A stretch of DNA of 24,806 nt, taken from NCBI GenBank assembly GCA_905202605.1, contig CAJKSU010000017.1:1-24806 (forward strand). The letters run 5' to 3'. Origin of the DNA: an uncultured Eubacteriales bacterium (GTDB lineage Bacteria; Bacillota; Clostridia; Oscillospirales; Oscillospiraceae). Shown piece after piece: positions 14,801 through 22,361 of this stretch (position 1 is the first letter of the stretch; each line of letters starts with the position of its first letter). The notes beneath the pieces are model-generated. The model saw nothing but the letters and a program-made list of their open reading frames with translations, was not told the DNA's origin and searched no databases. Position numbers and translations under genes: made by a program.

Positions 14801-15035
14801 CAATAATCTGGGTCACGGAAGCCGTATTCAGAGGCTCAATATATACATGGTCTGCAATGTCCTTATCCGTCATAATCGTTGCAGGGTTGGAGTTGACCAG
14901 AACGACCTCAATGCCCTCCTCCCGCAGACTGCGGCAGGCCTGAGTACCGGCGTAATCAAATTCCGCGGCCTGACCGATGATAATGGGGCCGGAGCCAAGG
15001 ACCAGTACCTTCTTAATGCTTTCATTCTTCGGCAT
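11820..15035 (-). CDS. carB: Carbamoyl-phosphate synthase large subunit
   Basis: The 1071-residue protein makes carbamoyl phosphate for pyrimidines and arginine from bicarbonate, ATP and ammonia channelled from CarA. It has the expected internal duplication: two preATP-grasp starts (KKVLVLGSGPIIIGQAAEFD and KKVLVLGSGPIRIGQGIEFD), two ATP-grasp domains (RPAYTLGGTGGGIAY and RPSYVLGGQGMQIAY, ending VIEVNPRVSRSSALASK and VIEVNPRSSRTIPYITK) and a C-terminal MGS-like allosteric domain (ILLTVKDADKPEILPIARS). Length is normal. The ATG at 15035 follows GGAGG and overlaps the carA 3' end by 14 bases, so the two subunits are coupled. Confidence 0.98.
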   Translation of the reverse strand: MPKNESIKKVLVLGSGPIIIGQAAEFDYAGTQACRSLREEGIEVVLVNSNPATIMTDKDIADHVYIEPLNTASVTQIIEMERPDSILPTLGGQTGLNLAMALAEDGTLEKYGVRLLGTSAESIRKAEDRQGFKDTMEAIGQPCVTSKVVESVEDAMAFAKEIGLPVIVRPAYTLGGTGGGIAYTMKDLHEIATNGIRLSRVGQVLIERCISGWKEIEYEVIRDGAGNVITVCNMENIDPVGVHTGDSVVVAPSQTLADKEYQMLRTAALDIISALKIEGGCNVQFALKPDSFEYAVIEVNPRVSRSSALASKATGYPIAKVAAKIALGYTLDEIKNSVTGKTCACFEPALDYCVVKIPKWPFDKFVTASRKLGTQMKATGEVMAIDNSFEGALMKAVRSLEQHVNSLQLESLKALSDEEIRSRLELVDDQRLFVMVEALRRGVTPEEINAITKVDIWFLDRFRDIVNMERRIASEPLDYALLRSAKEYGFTDAFIGELCGKTHFEIKALRDELNIHASFKMVDTCAAEFDAATPYYYSTYDDENEAEGTDVPKKVLVLGSGPIRIGQGIEFDFCSVHSVWSLKKLGCYTIIVNNNPETVSTDFDVADKLYFEPLTAEDVQNIVELEKPWGAVVQFGGQTAIKLTQDLTNMGVRILGTDAEGVDAAEDREKFDEILKMTHIEKAEAGTCFTAEEGKESANRIGYPVLVRPSYVLGGQGMQIAYNDKDIEDFMAIINMYSQEHPILVDKYLMGRELEVDAVCDGEDILIPGIMEHIERAGIHSGDSISVYPPIKIEKRHQEIIADYSRRLATALHVVGLVNIQFVIYDDKVYVIEVNPRSSRTIPYITKVTGVPIIELATRVMLGEKLKDLGYGTGLYPEAPYYAVKMPVFSFSKLTDVDTALGPEMKSTGEVLGIDQDFNQALLKAFKGVGMQIPKKDSNILLTVKDADKPEILPIARSMEELGMHLYATSGTYDFLRKHDVTCQKVNRISEGSPSILDMLEIGMFDMVINTPANDRKHNTDGFTIRRSATERSIPVITAVDTARAVIQARVMGRANELKAVDVTKIGTKRV

Positions 15036-16107
15036 GTTTCTTCGCCTCCATCTTTTCAACAAAACGATCAAACAGATATCCGGTGTCTCTGGGGCCGGGG
15101 GATGCCTCCGGGTGGAACTGCACCGTGAAGATCCTGCCGTTCTTATATTTCAGCCCCTCTACGGTGCCGTCGTTGACATTCACATGGCTGACCACGGCAA
15201 TGTCCGGATTAACGCTCTCTGCCTTGACCACATAGCCGTGGTTCTGAGAGGTGATGTACACTCTGCCCTCGTCAATATCCCGCACCGGATGGTTTGCGCC
15301 GCGGTGACCGTATTTCAGCTTCTCCGTGGCAGCACCGGTGGCAAGCGCCATCAGCTGATGGCCAAGACAGACCGCGAACACCACCATATCAGAGGCATAG
15401 ATCTTTTTCAGCTCCTCAATGATCTGCACGTTATCCGCCGGGTCACCGGGTCCGTTGGACAGCATTACGCCGTCAAAGCCGCCCTCCAGAATGACCTCTG
15501 CGGGCGTATGCGCCGGGAATACCGTAACCTCGCAGCCCCGCTTTTGGAGAGAGCGAATCATATTCTCCTTGACGCCGAGATCCAGCAGCGCAACCCGCGG
15601 ACCAGCGCCGGGATAGATCTGCATCTGAGAACGAGACGTCTTTTCCACCGTCCCCTGCACACGATAGGCACGGATCAGCTTCAGCTTTGCCTCCACATCG
15701 GGGTTCTCCTCCACCGTAATCATTCCGTTCATAGTACCTTGATCCCGCAGAAGCCGGGTGATGGCGCGGGTATCGACCCCACAGATGCCGGTGATCCGGT
15801 TGCGCTTTAAATAATCGTCCAGCGTACCCTCATTACGGAAGTTGCTTCCACGGGGGCTAAGACGCCGGACGATCATTGCAGCAGCCCATGGGTTTCTGGA
15901 CTCCTCATCTTCATCATTGACACCATAGTTGCCAATCAGGGGATAGGTCATCACTACGCCCTGCCCAGCATAGGAAGGGTCGGTAAGGATCTCCTGATAG
16001 CCAACCATAGACGTGTTAAATACCATCTCACAGATACAATCTGTGGTGGCGCCCATGCTGGTACCACGGAAGACCATTCCGTTTTCCAAAATCAAAGTTG
16101 CTTTCAT
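15022..16107 (-). CDS. carA: Carbamoyl-phosphate synthase small subunit
   Basis: The 361-residue glutaminase subunit hydrolyses glutamine and passes ammonia to CarB. The N-terminal CPSase domain is recognisable (MKATLILENGMVFRGTSMGA, VFNTSMVGYQEILTDPSYAGQ). The C-terminal amidotransferase domain has the nucleophile in VFAVCLGHQLMAL and the His-Glu pair in FHPEASPGPRDT. Length is normal. The ATG at 16107 is preceded by AAAGG at a slightly long spacing. It is the first gene of the carA-carB unit with its own promoter at 16165-16193. I see no PyrR-type attenuator in the short leader. Confidence 0.97.
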   Translation of the reverse strand: MKATLILENGMVFRGTSMGATTDCICEMVFNTSMVGYQEILTDPSYAGQGVVMTYPLIGNYGVNDEDEESRNPWAAAMIVRRLSPRGSNFRNEGTLDDYLKRNRITGICGVDTRAITRLLRDQGTMNGMITVEENPDVEAKLKLIRAYRVQGTVEKTSRSQMQIYPGAGPRVALLDLGVKENMIRSLQKRGCEVTVFPAHTPAEVILEGGFDGVMLSNGPGDPADNVQIIEELKKIYASDMVVFAVCLGHQLMALATGAATEKLKYGHRGANHPVRDIDEGRVYITSQNHGYVVKAESVNPDIAVVSHVNVNDGTVEGLKYKNGRIFTVQFHPEASPGPRDTGYLFDRFVEKMEAKKHAEE

Positions 16108-16164
16108 TTGGACACGCTGCCTTTCTCTTACATTTTACTACGGAAGTTGCGAATTCTTCTTTGT

Positions 16165-16193
16165 ATCATACCTGATTCGGGCATAAAAGGCAA
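16165..16193 (-). promoter_or_regulatory. carAB promoter
   Basis: On the minus strand TTGCCT (16188-16193) and TATGAT (16165-16170) are 17 bp apart. GTGCATTTTGCAC (16196-16208), a palindrome with a central TTT, lies directly upstream of the -35 and may be an operator. Confidence 0.6.
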
Positions 16194-16257
16194 GGGTGCA
16201 TTTTGCACGAATCGGCATAATCTACGCATATTATTGTTGTACACATTCATTTTTTGT

Positions 16258-16295
16258 ATAAAACGAGGAGCCGTGCCTGAAAGGCCAGGCTCCTC
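16258..16295 (-). terminator. Terminator of the six-gene wecG-to-U32 operon
   Basis: GAGGAGCC (16265-16272) pairs with GGCTCCTC (16288-16295), with a second stem GCCT/AGGC inside. On the minus strand CGTTTTATAC follows. It starts 14 bases after the U32 gene stop. Confidence 0.85.
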
Positions 16296-16308
16296 GCCGT
16301 ATAAATAT

Positions 16309-17538
16309 TCATTTTGCTGTCTTCTCATCCACCTGCCGCCGCAGAATGGAATAGGGCGGCACCTGCTTGGGAAGCCTCATGCGGATTTCCATTTCCGGAT
16401 GGGGACAGTAGGCAACCACCTCGTCCTCTGCGTTTCGCATCTCCCCAACCGAAAAGGCCATGGGCGCTTCTCCGGGAACCACCAGCTCCAGAGTATCGCC
16501 GGTCCAGATCCGGCCACGCTGGGTCAGGACTGCATTGCCCTCGCTGTCGCAGGACACCACATAGGCCGCCACATCCCAGTCCCGGATATAGCGGGCATCC
16601 TCATAGAACTGCCCCTTCTCCGGCTGACCGTAGTAGAAGCCCTGATAATAGTGGCGGTGGGAGATTTTATCCACCTCGGCACGCCAGATGGGATCCAGCG
16701 GCTGCCCCGCTATGGCGGCGTCGATGCCATGGCGATAGGCGTTGGTCACGCAGGCGGCATAATACGCTGACTTTGCCCGCCCCTCAATTTTAAAGGAATC
16801 AATTCCCGCCTCGATCAGCTCCGGGATATGGTCGATCATATTGAGATCTCTGGAGTTCATGATATAGGTACCGTTGTCGTCCTCTTCGATGTTAAAGTAC
16901 TCACCGGGACGGCGCTCCTCCACCAGCGCATACTTCCAGCGGCAGGGCTGGGCGCAAGCTCCATGGTTGGCATCTCTGCCCGCCAGATAGTTGCTCAGCA
17001 GACATCTGCCGGAAAAGCTCACGCACATGGCTCCGTGGACAAATGCCTCGATCTCCAGCTCCTTCGGAATATTCTCCCGAATCTCCCGAATTTCCGGGAA
17101 CGACAGTTCTCTTGCCAGTACCACTCTGGTGGCTCCCATGTCATACCACGCCCTTGCGGTGTCTGCGGACACCACACCCATCTGGGTGCTGATGTGCCGC
17201 TCCACCTTGGGAGCATAGCGCTCCGCCGCCTTGAATACGCCCAGATCCCCCAGAATGAAGGCATCCACGCCAATGTCCTGACACAGCTCAAAGAAAGGCG
17301 GCATCTGCCGAATCTCGCCGGTTCGTGCCAGCACATTGGCGGTCACATAGACCTTGACGCCGTTTTCGTGGCAAAACTTCACCGCCTCGGCCAGCTCCTG
17401 ATCGCTGAAATTGCCGCACTTTGCGCGCATGCCATAGGACTTTCCTGCCAGATATACCGCATCCGCCCCATAGCGTACTGCCATTTGCAGCCGTTCCGGA
17501 TCCCCTGCCGGGGAAAGCAGCTCCGGTTTATTGGGCAT
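16309..17538 (-). CDS. U32 peptidase-family protein, TrhP/YegQ-like
   Basis: The 409-residue protein begins with the family pattern ELLSPAGDPERLQMAVRYGADAVYLAGKSYGMRA. It has the U32 signature EAFVHGAMCVSFSGRCLLS with four cysteines (C172, C179, C195, C199) that bind an iron-sulphur cluster in the family. Characterised relatives (TrhP, RlhA) hydroxylate RNA, TrhP acting on the tRNA wobble uridine (U34), with prephenate as cofactor source. The old 'collagenase' label is probably misleading. The ATG at 17538 follows GGAGGAG and overlaps mltG by 11 bases; the longer frame upstream is an arginine-rich read through the mltG 3' end. It is the last gene of the operon. Whether the target is tRNA or rRNA cannot be read from the sequence. 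Confidence 0.9.
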   Translation of the reverse strand: MPNKPELLSPAGDPERLQMAVRYGADAVYLAGKSYGMRAKCGNFSDQELAEAVKFCHENGVKVYVTANVLARTGEIRQMPPFFELCQDIGVDAFILGDLGVFKAAERYAPKVERHISTQMGVVSADTARAWYDMGATRVVLARELSFPEIREIRENIPKELEIEAFVHGAMCVSFSGRCLLSNYLAGRDANHGACAQPCRWKYALVEERRPGEYFNIEEDDNGTYIMNSRDLNMIDHIPELIEAGIDSFKIEGRAKSAYYAACVTNAYRHGIDAAIAGQPLDPIWRAEVDKISHRHYYQGFYYGQPEKGQFYEDARYIRDWDVAAYVVSCDSEGNAVLTQRGRIWTGDTLELVVPGEAPMAFSVGEMRNAEDEVVAYCPHPEMEIRMRLPKQVPPYSILRRQVDEKTAK

Positions 17539-19006
17539 TGACCTTCTCCTCCTCGCCGTCTTCGTTTGTGATCGTCTCCTGATAATAGGGCTCTTCCCCA
17601 TCGTCCGCTGCGTCATCCGCAGTGTTCTCGGCATCCTCCGCTGTATCCGGCTCCGCTGTATCCTCCGCATCGGAGGTCTTGCCGTTCAGGAAGTCCTGCT
17701 GATCCATATACGTCTCAAAGAACGTATGGGTTCCGCTGTCATTCAGGGCATAGAAGTAATAATCCGTGGTGTCCGGATGAATCGCCGCCATGATACTGGC
17801 AAGGCCGGGATTGGCAATGGGTCCGGGGGGGAGCCCCTTGTTCTTATAGGTGTTATAGGGATTGTCAACAGCAAGGTCATTGGCGGTCAGTTCTGTCTTA
17901 TGCTCACCCAGTGCGTACTCTACCGTTGCGTCGATCTGCAAGAGCTCATGAACGCGGGTGTTGAGACGATTATAGATGACCGAGGAGATCAAGCTGCGCT
18001 CCTGATCGCTGCCCGCCTCCTTCTCGATCAGAGAAGCAACGGTCAGGATCTTTCTGGTGTCCATCATGGCATTCTCGATCTCTTCGTCCGTGAAGCTGCC
18101 TTCTTTCTCCATGCGCTGACGAATGGACTGATTCAGCGTGTCGATATCCGTCTGCATTGCCTCAGTGAACTTGCTGTCAAAGTTAGAGAGCATCTTATTG
18201 ATGACGCGCACCGGATTATCGTCCACATAGAAATCATAGGTATCCGGGAACAGATAGCCCTCCAGCCGGTTGTCGTCTCCCAGAGACAGACCCTTCAAAA
18301 AGTCAAAGTCAAAATCATAATTCGCCGCCGTGTCCTGTAGATCCTCCAACTTGCAAACCTCATTGTCCGCCAGCATCTCAAAAATCTGATCGCAGGAATA
18401 GCCCTCCGGGAAGGTCAGCGTCACGGTTTTTCTGGATTCACTAGAAGCCGCCAGCCCGTTCACCAGTGCGTGATAGTCAAACAGCTGGTTCAGCTCAAAG
18501 GTACCGGAGCTGAACTTTTCTTCCGCATGGCTGAACTTTCCGTAGAGAATAAACAAAAATTTATAGCGGATCAGGCCGTGATCCTTCAAATTCTGCGCCA
18601 CATCCTCCAGCGTATCGCCGTCCTCAAGGGTAACGGTAATGACATTATCCGGCTTGGTCAGCGCCAGAATATCGTCCGCCGCGAACCACATGGCTACCGC
18701 CAGCGCCAGAGACAGTCCCAGCACCACCAGCATATAGATGATCGTATGCTTCAGCGTCTTCGGCTTTTCCCCGGAATACGCGGCCTCGTCGTCCTCATAA
18801 TAACCGTCGTCATCATAATACTCGTCGTAGTCCCCGTCATAGTATTCCTCATCGTAATAGCCGTCATCGGCCTGCAGCTCACCATCATCCTGACTCTGGG
18901 ACGATGCGTCACCATAGGCAAGCTCATCCGACGCATAGGCAAGCTCGTCTTTTTCCGTTTCAGGCTGAAGCGTATTCTTCTTGTTCTTCTTGTTCTTTTT
19001 CTTCAT
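17528..19006 (-). CDS. mltG: Endolytic transglycosylase MltG (YceG family)
   Basis: The 492-residue protein has an N-terminal cytoplasmic tail, one membrane helix (about 87-110) and an extracellular YceG domain with a LysM-like start. The catalytic glutamate is E328 in ASLIEKEAG, followed by VIYNRL, LQIDATVEYALG and GLPPGPIANPG. It cuts nascent peptidoglycan glycan strands and so sets their length. The cytoplasmic tail is odd: a lysine/asparagine-rich start (MKKKNKKNKKN) and then an Asp/Glu/Tyr-rich stretch (residues 45-77). The C-terminus (about 430-492) is an acidic Asp/Glu/Thr-rich tail. ATG overlaps the preceding gene's TGA (ATGA). Confidence 0.95.
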   Translation of the reverse strand: MKKKNKKNKKNTLQPETEKDELAYASDELAYGDASSQSQDDGELQADDGYYDEEYYDGDYDEYYDDDGYYEDDEAAYSGEKPKTLKHTIIYMLVVLGLSLALAVAMWFAADDILALTKPDNVITVTLEDGDTLEDVAQNLKDHGLIRYKFLFILYGKFSHAEEKFSSGTFELNQLFDYHALVNGLAASSESRKTVTLTFPEGYSCDQIFEMLADNEVCKLEDLQDTAANYDFDFDFLKGLSLGDDNRLEGYLFPDTYDFYVDDNPVRVINKMLSNFDSKFTEAMQTDIDTLNQSIRQRMEKEGSFTDEEIENAMMDTRKILTVASLIEKEAGSDQERSLISSVIYNRLNTRVHELLQIDATVEYALGEHKTELTANDLAVDNPYNTYKNKGLPPGPIANPGLASIMAAIHPDTTDYYFYALNDSGTHTFFETYMDQQDFLNGKTSDAEDTAEPDTAEDAENTADDAADDGEEPYYQETITNEDGEEEKVNAQ

Positions 19007-19554
19007 GCCTCGCCCTCCAATCTACATAGCATAATTCCGCTGTCCAGCGCAATGGCATCCATTCTACTGTCGTGCGGCTCCATAGGAACCTCCGTCACAA
19101 GCTGTCCGCATATTCCAATGGTCTTCCCGGTGGTTTTGGGCAAAAAGCGGTCATAATAGCCCTTTCCCCGGCCCAATCTGCCGCCGGTGCGGTCAAAGGC
19201 CAGTCCGGGAACCAAAACAAGGGAAATCTCCTCAACCGGAAATTCCGGCGCAGTTTCCGGCGGCTCCGGGATTCCATAGGTGCCGTGAACCAGCTGCCCC
19301 AGATCGACGATCCGCCGTGCCGTCATAATTCCATTCGTTTCACAGCGAGGCAGCACCAGCGTCTTCCTCTGCCGCAGAATCGCCTCCAGCACCGGCTGGA
19401 GGCTGACCTCCGGCGGGATCGCCGCATAGGCCATCACCGCATCCGCCTGCCGAAACCACTCCCATTTCACAAGATGCCGGCACAGCGCCGCATCATCTGC
19501 CGTATGCGGGAGCTTTTTTACCTGATGCCGAAGGCTCTGCTTACTTTCTTTCAT
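19003..19554 (-). CDS. fau: 5-formyltetrahydrofolate cyclo-ligase
   Basis: The 183-residue protein has the family ATP/substrate motif GRGKGYYDRFL near residues 138-148, the N-terminal basic helix (SKQSLRHQVKKL) and LVLVPGLAFDRTGGRLG. It converts 5-formyl-THF with ATP to 5,10-methenyl-THF, returning folate to one-carbon metabolism, which also serves thymidylate synthesis. The ATG at 19554 lies 14 bases inside the preceding gene with no good ribosome site, so translation is probably coupled. The frame upstream of it is the shifted 3' end of that gene. The end overlaps mltG as ATGA. Confidence 0.93.
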   Translation of the reverse strand: MKESKQSLRHQVKKLPHTADDAALCRHLVKWEWFRQADAVMAYAAIPPEVSLQPVLEAILRQRKTLVLPRCETNGIMTARRIVDLGQLVHGTYGIPEPPETAPEFPVEEISLVLVPGLAFDRTGGRLGRGKGYYDRFLPKTTGKTIGICGQLVTEVPMEPHDSRMDAIALDSGIMLCRLEGEA

Positions 19555-20092
19555 AAACCATATACTCTGCCACGGTATCCGGGTCATACTCGCCGCCGGG
19601 CAGAAGTCCCGCCAGAGTCAGGCCGAATTCAATGGCAGCGCCGGGGGCGCGTCCGGTGATGATCTTACCGTCCACCACCGCTTCCTTGTCCGGATGCACA
19701 ACGGCCTTGCCCATGGCACTTTCGCAGCCGGGATAGCACACGGCGTTCCGACCGTCCAGCCAGCCGCGCTTGCCCAAAATGGTAGGCGCAGCGCAGATGG
19801 CCGCCACATAGCGGTCATTTTTGAGTGCAAACTCCACTGCCGCCATTGCCGCATCGCTCTTTTCAATGGATTCTACACCGCCCAGCCCGCCGGGCAGTAC
19901 GATCATATCCATTTTCTCCAGCTTCATTTCCTCTACTGGAAGATCCGCCGCCACGGAAATTCCATGGGCGCCGGAGATCAGCGTTCCGCCGATCCCCACC
20001 AGCTCCACCTGCAGTCTCGCCCGGCGCAGCACATCGCAGGCTGCTACCGCTTCTACCTCTTCAAAGCCCTCGCCCAGCAGTAAATAAATCAT
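19541..20092 (-). CDS. DJ-1/PfpI family protein
   Basis: The 183-residue protein has the DJ-1 fold pattern: a short first strand, GEGFEEVEAVAACDVLRRA, VLPGGLGGVE, the nucleophile elbow AICAAP with C100, and a final ITGRAPGAAIEFGL. Relatives (YajL, human DJ-1) act in oxidative stress and have been proposed as glyoxalases or protein and nucleotide deglycases. The exact reaction is debated, and nothing here decides it. The ATG overlaps the thymidylate kinase stop by 4 bases (ATGA). It is the third gene in the operon. Confidence 0.92.
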   Translation of the reverse strand: MIYLLLGEGFEEVEAVAACDVLRRARLQVELVGIGGTLISGAHGISVAADLPVEEMKLEKMDMIVLPGGLGGVESIEKSDAAMAAVEFALKNDRYVAAICAAPTILGKRGWLDGRNAVCYPGCESAMGKAVVHPDKEAVVDGKIITGRAPGAAIEFGLTLAGLLPGGEYDPDTVAEYMVYERK

Positions 20093-20754
20093 CCAAGTAC
20101 CTCCTTCACGGCACGGTAAACATCCTCATGAATTTCATCAATGGAGCGCATGGCACCATCTTTTGTGCAGGCAATTCTCGTCCAGTCAAAGCGCTCCGCC
20201 GCCTCTCCGGCTGCCACCCGGCAGGCTCGGAGATAGCCGTCATCCCGCTCATGAATATCCGCAGCAGTACCGGTCTGAATTTCCCGCCGGTGCATGTTCC
20301 GCTCGGTCTGATCCACCGGAACATCCAGATAGATCACAAGATCCGGCTTGGGCAGCTCCAGCAGACGGTATTCATAGTCAAACAGCCAGTCAAAGAAATC
20401 GGTCCGTTCTTTGCCATGGAGCTTGCTCCCCTGATGGACGGCGTTGGAGGTGGTATAGCGATCCGCCAGCACCAGCCCGCCCTTTTCGTAGTAATCGCCC
20501 CAGTCCTGCCGATAGGAAGCGTAGCGATCCACTGCGTAAAAGGTGGATGCCGCAAAGGCATTGACGTCCGAGGGCTTTGCGCCAAAATCACCCCGAAGAT
20601 ACTGCCGGATCAGCGCAGAAGATTCCTCCTCATACCGCGGGAACTCGATCTTTCGGCAGTCGATCTGCTCCCGCTGGAGCCGCTCCAGCAGTGCCGCAGT
20701 CTGCGTCGCCTTTCCAGAGCCATCGGTACCCTCCAATACAATCAGCTTTCCCAT
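20089..20754 (-). CDS. tmk: Thymidylate kinase (dTMP kinase)
   Basis: The 221-residue protein phosphorylates dTMP to dTDP with ATP. The P-loop is GTDGSGK at residues 9-15 and is followed by ATQ instead of the more usual T/STQ. The DRY-type motif is LADRYTTSNAVHQGSKL, and the LID region includes VPVDQTERNMHRR. Length is normal. It starts 4 bases after the glycosyltransferase stop. tmk is often next to holB; here it is in a mixed operon with cell-wall and folate genes, which links precursor supply with envelope growth (inference). Confidence 0.93.
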   Translation of the reverse strand: MGKLIVLEGTDGSGKATQTAALLERLQREQIDCRKIEFPRYEEESSALIRQYLRGDFGAKPSDVNAFAASTFYAVDRYASYRQDWGDYYEKGGLVLADRYTTSNAVHQGSKLHGKERTDFFDWLFDYEYRLLELPKPDLVIYLDVPVDQTERNMHRREIQTGTAADIHERDDGYLRACRVAAGEAAERFDWTRIACTKDGAMRSIDEIHEDVYRAVKEVLG

Positions 20755-20758
20755 GGTA

Positions 20759-21478
20759 TCATCCTTTCATCCGTCGAAGGATCACCCGCCACAGGAACTT
20801 GGGCAGGCGCATCATCCGTCCGATCCGTCTCGGCTCCTGAATCAGCCGATAGAGCCATTCCAGATTGCACCGGATCATCCACTTGGGAGCGCGCTTTACA
20901 TTCCCGGCAAAGCCATCAAGGCTTCCGCCCAGCCCCAGCATCAAGCCCACGTTCAGATCCTTCCGGTGATTCCACATAAACTGCTCCTGCTTTGGGGAAC
21001 CAAGGCAGACCAGCAGCACATCCGGCTTTTTCTCGTTGATATCCGCAAGGATCGGCGTTTCGTCCTGAAAATAGCCGTCATGGGTGCCGCAAACCGAAAG
21101 CTCCGGATATGTTTCATGGAGCTTATCCGTCGCTGCCTCTGCTACGCCGGGCTTGCTGCCGAAAAAATAGAAGGTTCTGTCCGTATGCTCCAGTTTTGCC
21201 ATGAGGTTCTGCGCAAAATCGATCCCAGCAACCTTTTCCTTCAGGGGTGTTCCCAATATCTTTGCGCCCAGCACCACGCCTGCACCATCAGGCAGGATCA
21301 GATCCGCCTGACAAATGATTTCCCGCAGAGCATTGTCGCTGAGCGTTTCATAGACGATCTCCGAATTGGGCGTCACGCCATAGGATGCACCGGGCTTTTC
21401 CAGCAGCCGAAGCGCGGCATCCAGTGCCTCCTCCATGGTTACATTGTCAAAGGGGATTCCCATGATTTCTTCACGCAT
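20759..21478 (-). CDS. WecG/TagA/CpsF family glycosyltransferase
   Basis: The 239-residue protein has the family motifs GVTPNSEIVYE, LILPDGAGVVLGAKILG, YFFGSKPGVAE and LLVCLGSPKQEQFMW, and a basic C-terminal end (RRIGRMMRLPKFLWRVILRRMKG) that docks to the membrane in TagA structures. It transfers a sugar such as N-acetylmannosamine to an undecaprenyl-diphosphate-linked N-acetylglucosamine, a first step of wall teichoic acid or capsule synthesis. The sugar cannot be read from the sequence. The ATG at 21478 follows AAGGAG by 8 bases; the earlier in-frame start at 21505 lies within that leader. It is the first gene of the six-gene operon. Confidence 0.92.
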   Translation of the reverse strand: MREEIMGIPFDNVTMEEALDAALRLLEKPGASYGVTPNSEIVYETLSDNALREIICQADLILPDGAGVVLGAKILGTPLKEKVAGIDFAQNLMAKLEHTDRTFYFFGSKPGVAEAATDKLHETYPELSVCGTHDGYFQDETPILADINEKKPDVLLVCLGSPKQEQFMWNHRKDLNVGLMLGLGGSLDGFAGNVKRAPKWMIRCNLEWLYRLIQEPRRIGRMMRLPKFLWRVILRRMKG

Positions 21479-21516
21479 AACCGTTTCTCCTTGAGATACA
21501 CACAACTTTTCATGTT

Positions 21517-21545
21517 ATTCTAGCATATTTTCACTGTCTTGTCTA
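21517..21545 (-). promoter_or_regulatory. Promoter of the wecG-to-U32 operon
   Basis: On the minus strand TAGACA (21540-21545) and TAGAAT (21517-21522) are 17 bp apart, with a TG before the -10 (ATGC-TAGAAT), an extended -10. Confidence 0.65.
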
Positions 21546-21572
21546 TTTCTTTTCCATATACGCAGCAAAACA

Positions 21573-21600
21573 CCGGAGACAGGCCATAGCCCATCTCCGG
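21573..21600 (-). terminator. Terminator of the ABC transporter operon
   Basis: CCGGAGA (21573-21579) pairs with TCTCCGG (21594-21600), with an inner GGC/GCC stem. The minus-strand tail is TGTTTTG. It follows the ATPase stop by 18 bases. Confidence 0.8.
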
Positions 21601-21618
21601 CGCAGATATATGCCGCTC

Positions 21619-22359
21619 TTAGCTGTTCAGGAATCGGCTGAGGAACTCGCGGGTTCTCGCCTGCTGCGGATGTTCAAACAGCTCTGTGGGATTTCCCTGC
21701 TCGCAGATTACTCCCTCAGACATGAATACTACATGACTGCACACATCTCTTGCAAAGGCCATCTCGTGGGTGACCACCAGCATGGTCATGCCCTCTGCCG
21801 CCAGATCCCGCATAACCGACAGCACCTCGCCCACCATCTCCGGATCCAGCGCAGAGGTCGGCTCATCAAACAGCAGAAGCTCCGGCTCCATGGCAAGGGC
21901 GCGGGCAATGGCGACCCGCTGCTTCTGACCGCCGGACAGCTGCCGGGGCCGGGCGTTGATATAGGGTGCCATGCCGACCTTTTCCAGATAGCGCATGGCG
22001 TTCTTTCTTGCATCTTCCTTGTTCTTCTTGAGGACGCGAGTCTGTCCCACGATGCAGTTTTCCAGCACAGTCATATTTGCAAACAGGTTGAAGGACTGGA
22101 ACACCATGCCCACCTTTGCCCGGTAGGCCGTGGCCTTTACGCCCTTTCCGTTGATTTTTTTATCATGGAACAGGATCTCGCCGCTGGTGGGCGTTTCCAG
22201 TAAATTGATGCACCGGAGCAGTGTGGACTTACCGGAGCCGGACGCGCCGATGATGCAGGTCACGTCGCCCTTGGAAACGGTAAAATCAATATCCTTGAGT
22301 ACCGCATTGGCGCCAAAGGACTTGGACAGATGCGCTACCTTTAAAATCACCTCTGACAT
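21619..22359 (-). CDS. Amino-acid ABC transporter ATP-binding protein (GlnQ type; lysine predicted)
   Basis: The 246-residue ATPase has Walker A GASGSGKST at 38-46, the Q-loop in MVFQSFNLF, the signature LSGGQKQR, Walker B LLLFDEPTSALDPE and the H-loop VVTHEM. The family is the polar amino-acid uptake group (GlnQ/HisP). It drives import by the permease encoded 2 bases upstream. Substrate choice lies in the binding protein and is predicted as lysine only because a lysine riboswitch leads the operon. It is the last gene and is followed by a terminator. Confidence 0.95.
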   Translation of the reverse strand: MSEVILKVAHLSKSFGANAVLKDIDFTVSKGDVTCIIGASGSGKSTLLRCINLLETPTSGEILFHDKKINGKGVKATAYRAKVGMVFQSFNLFANMTVLENCIVGQTRVLKKNKEDARKNAMRYLEKVGMAPYINARPRQLSGGQKQRVAIARALAMEPELLLFDEPTSALDPEMVGEVLSVMRDLAAEGMTMLVVTHEMAFARDVCSHVVFMSEGVICEQGNPTELFEHPQQARTREFLSRFLNS

Positions 22360-22361
22360 AT

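Noticed and set aside
12999..15128. 709-codon open frame on the plus strand opposite carB
   Set aside because: It is antisense to carB, with composition typical of a shadow frame and no recognisable motif.
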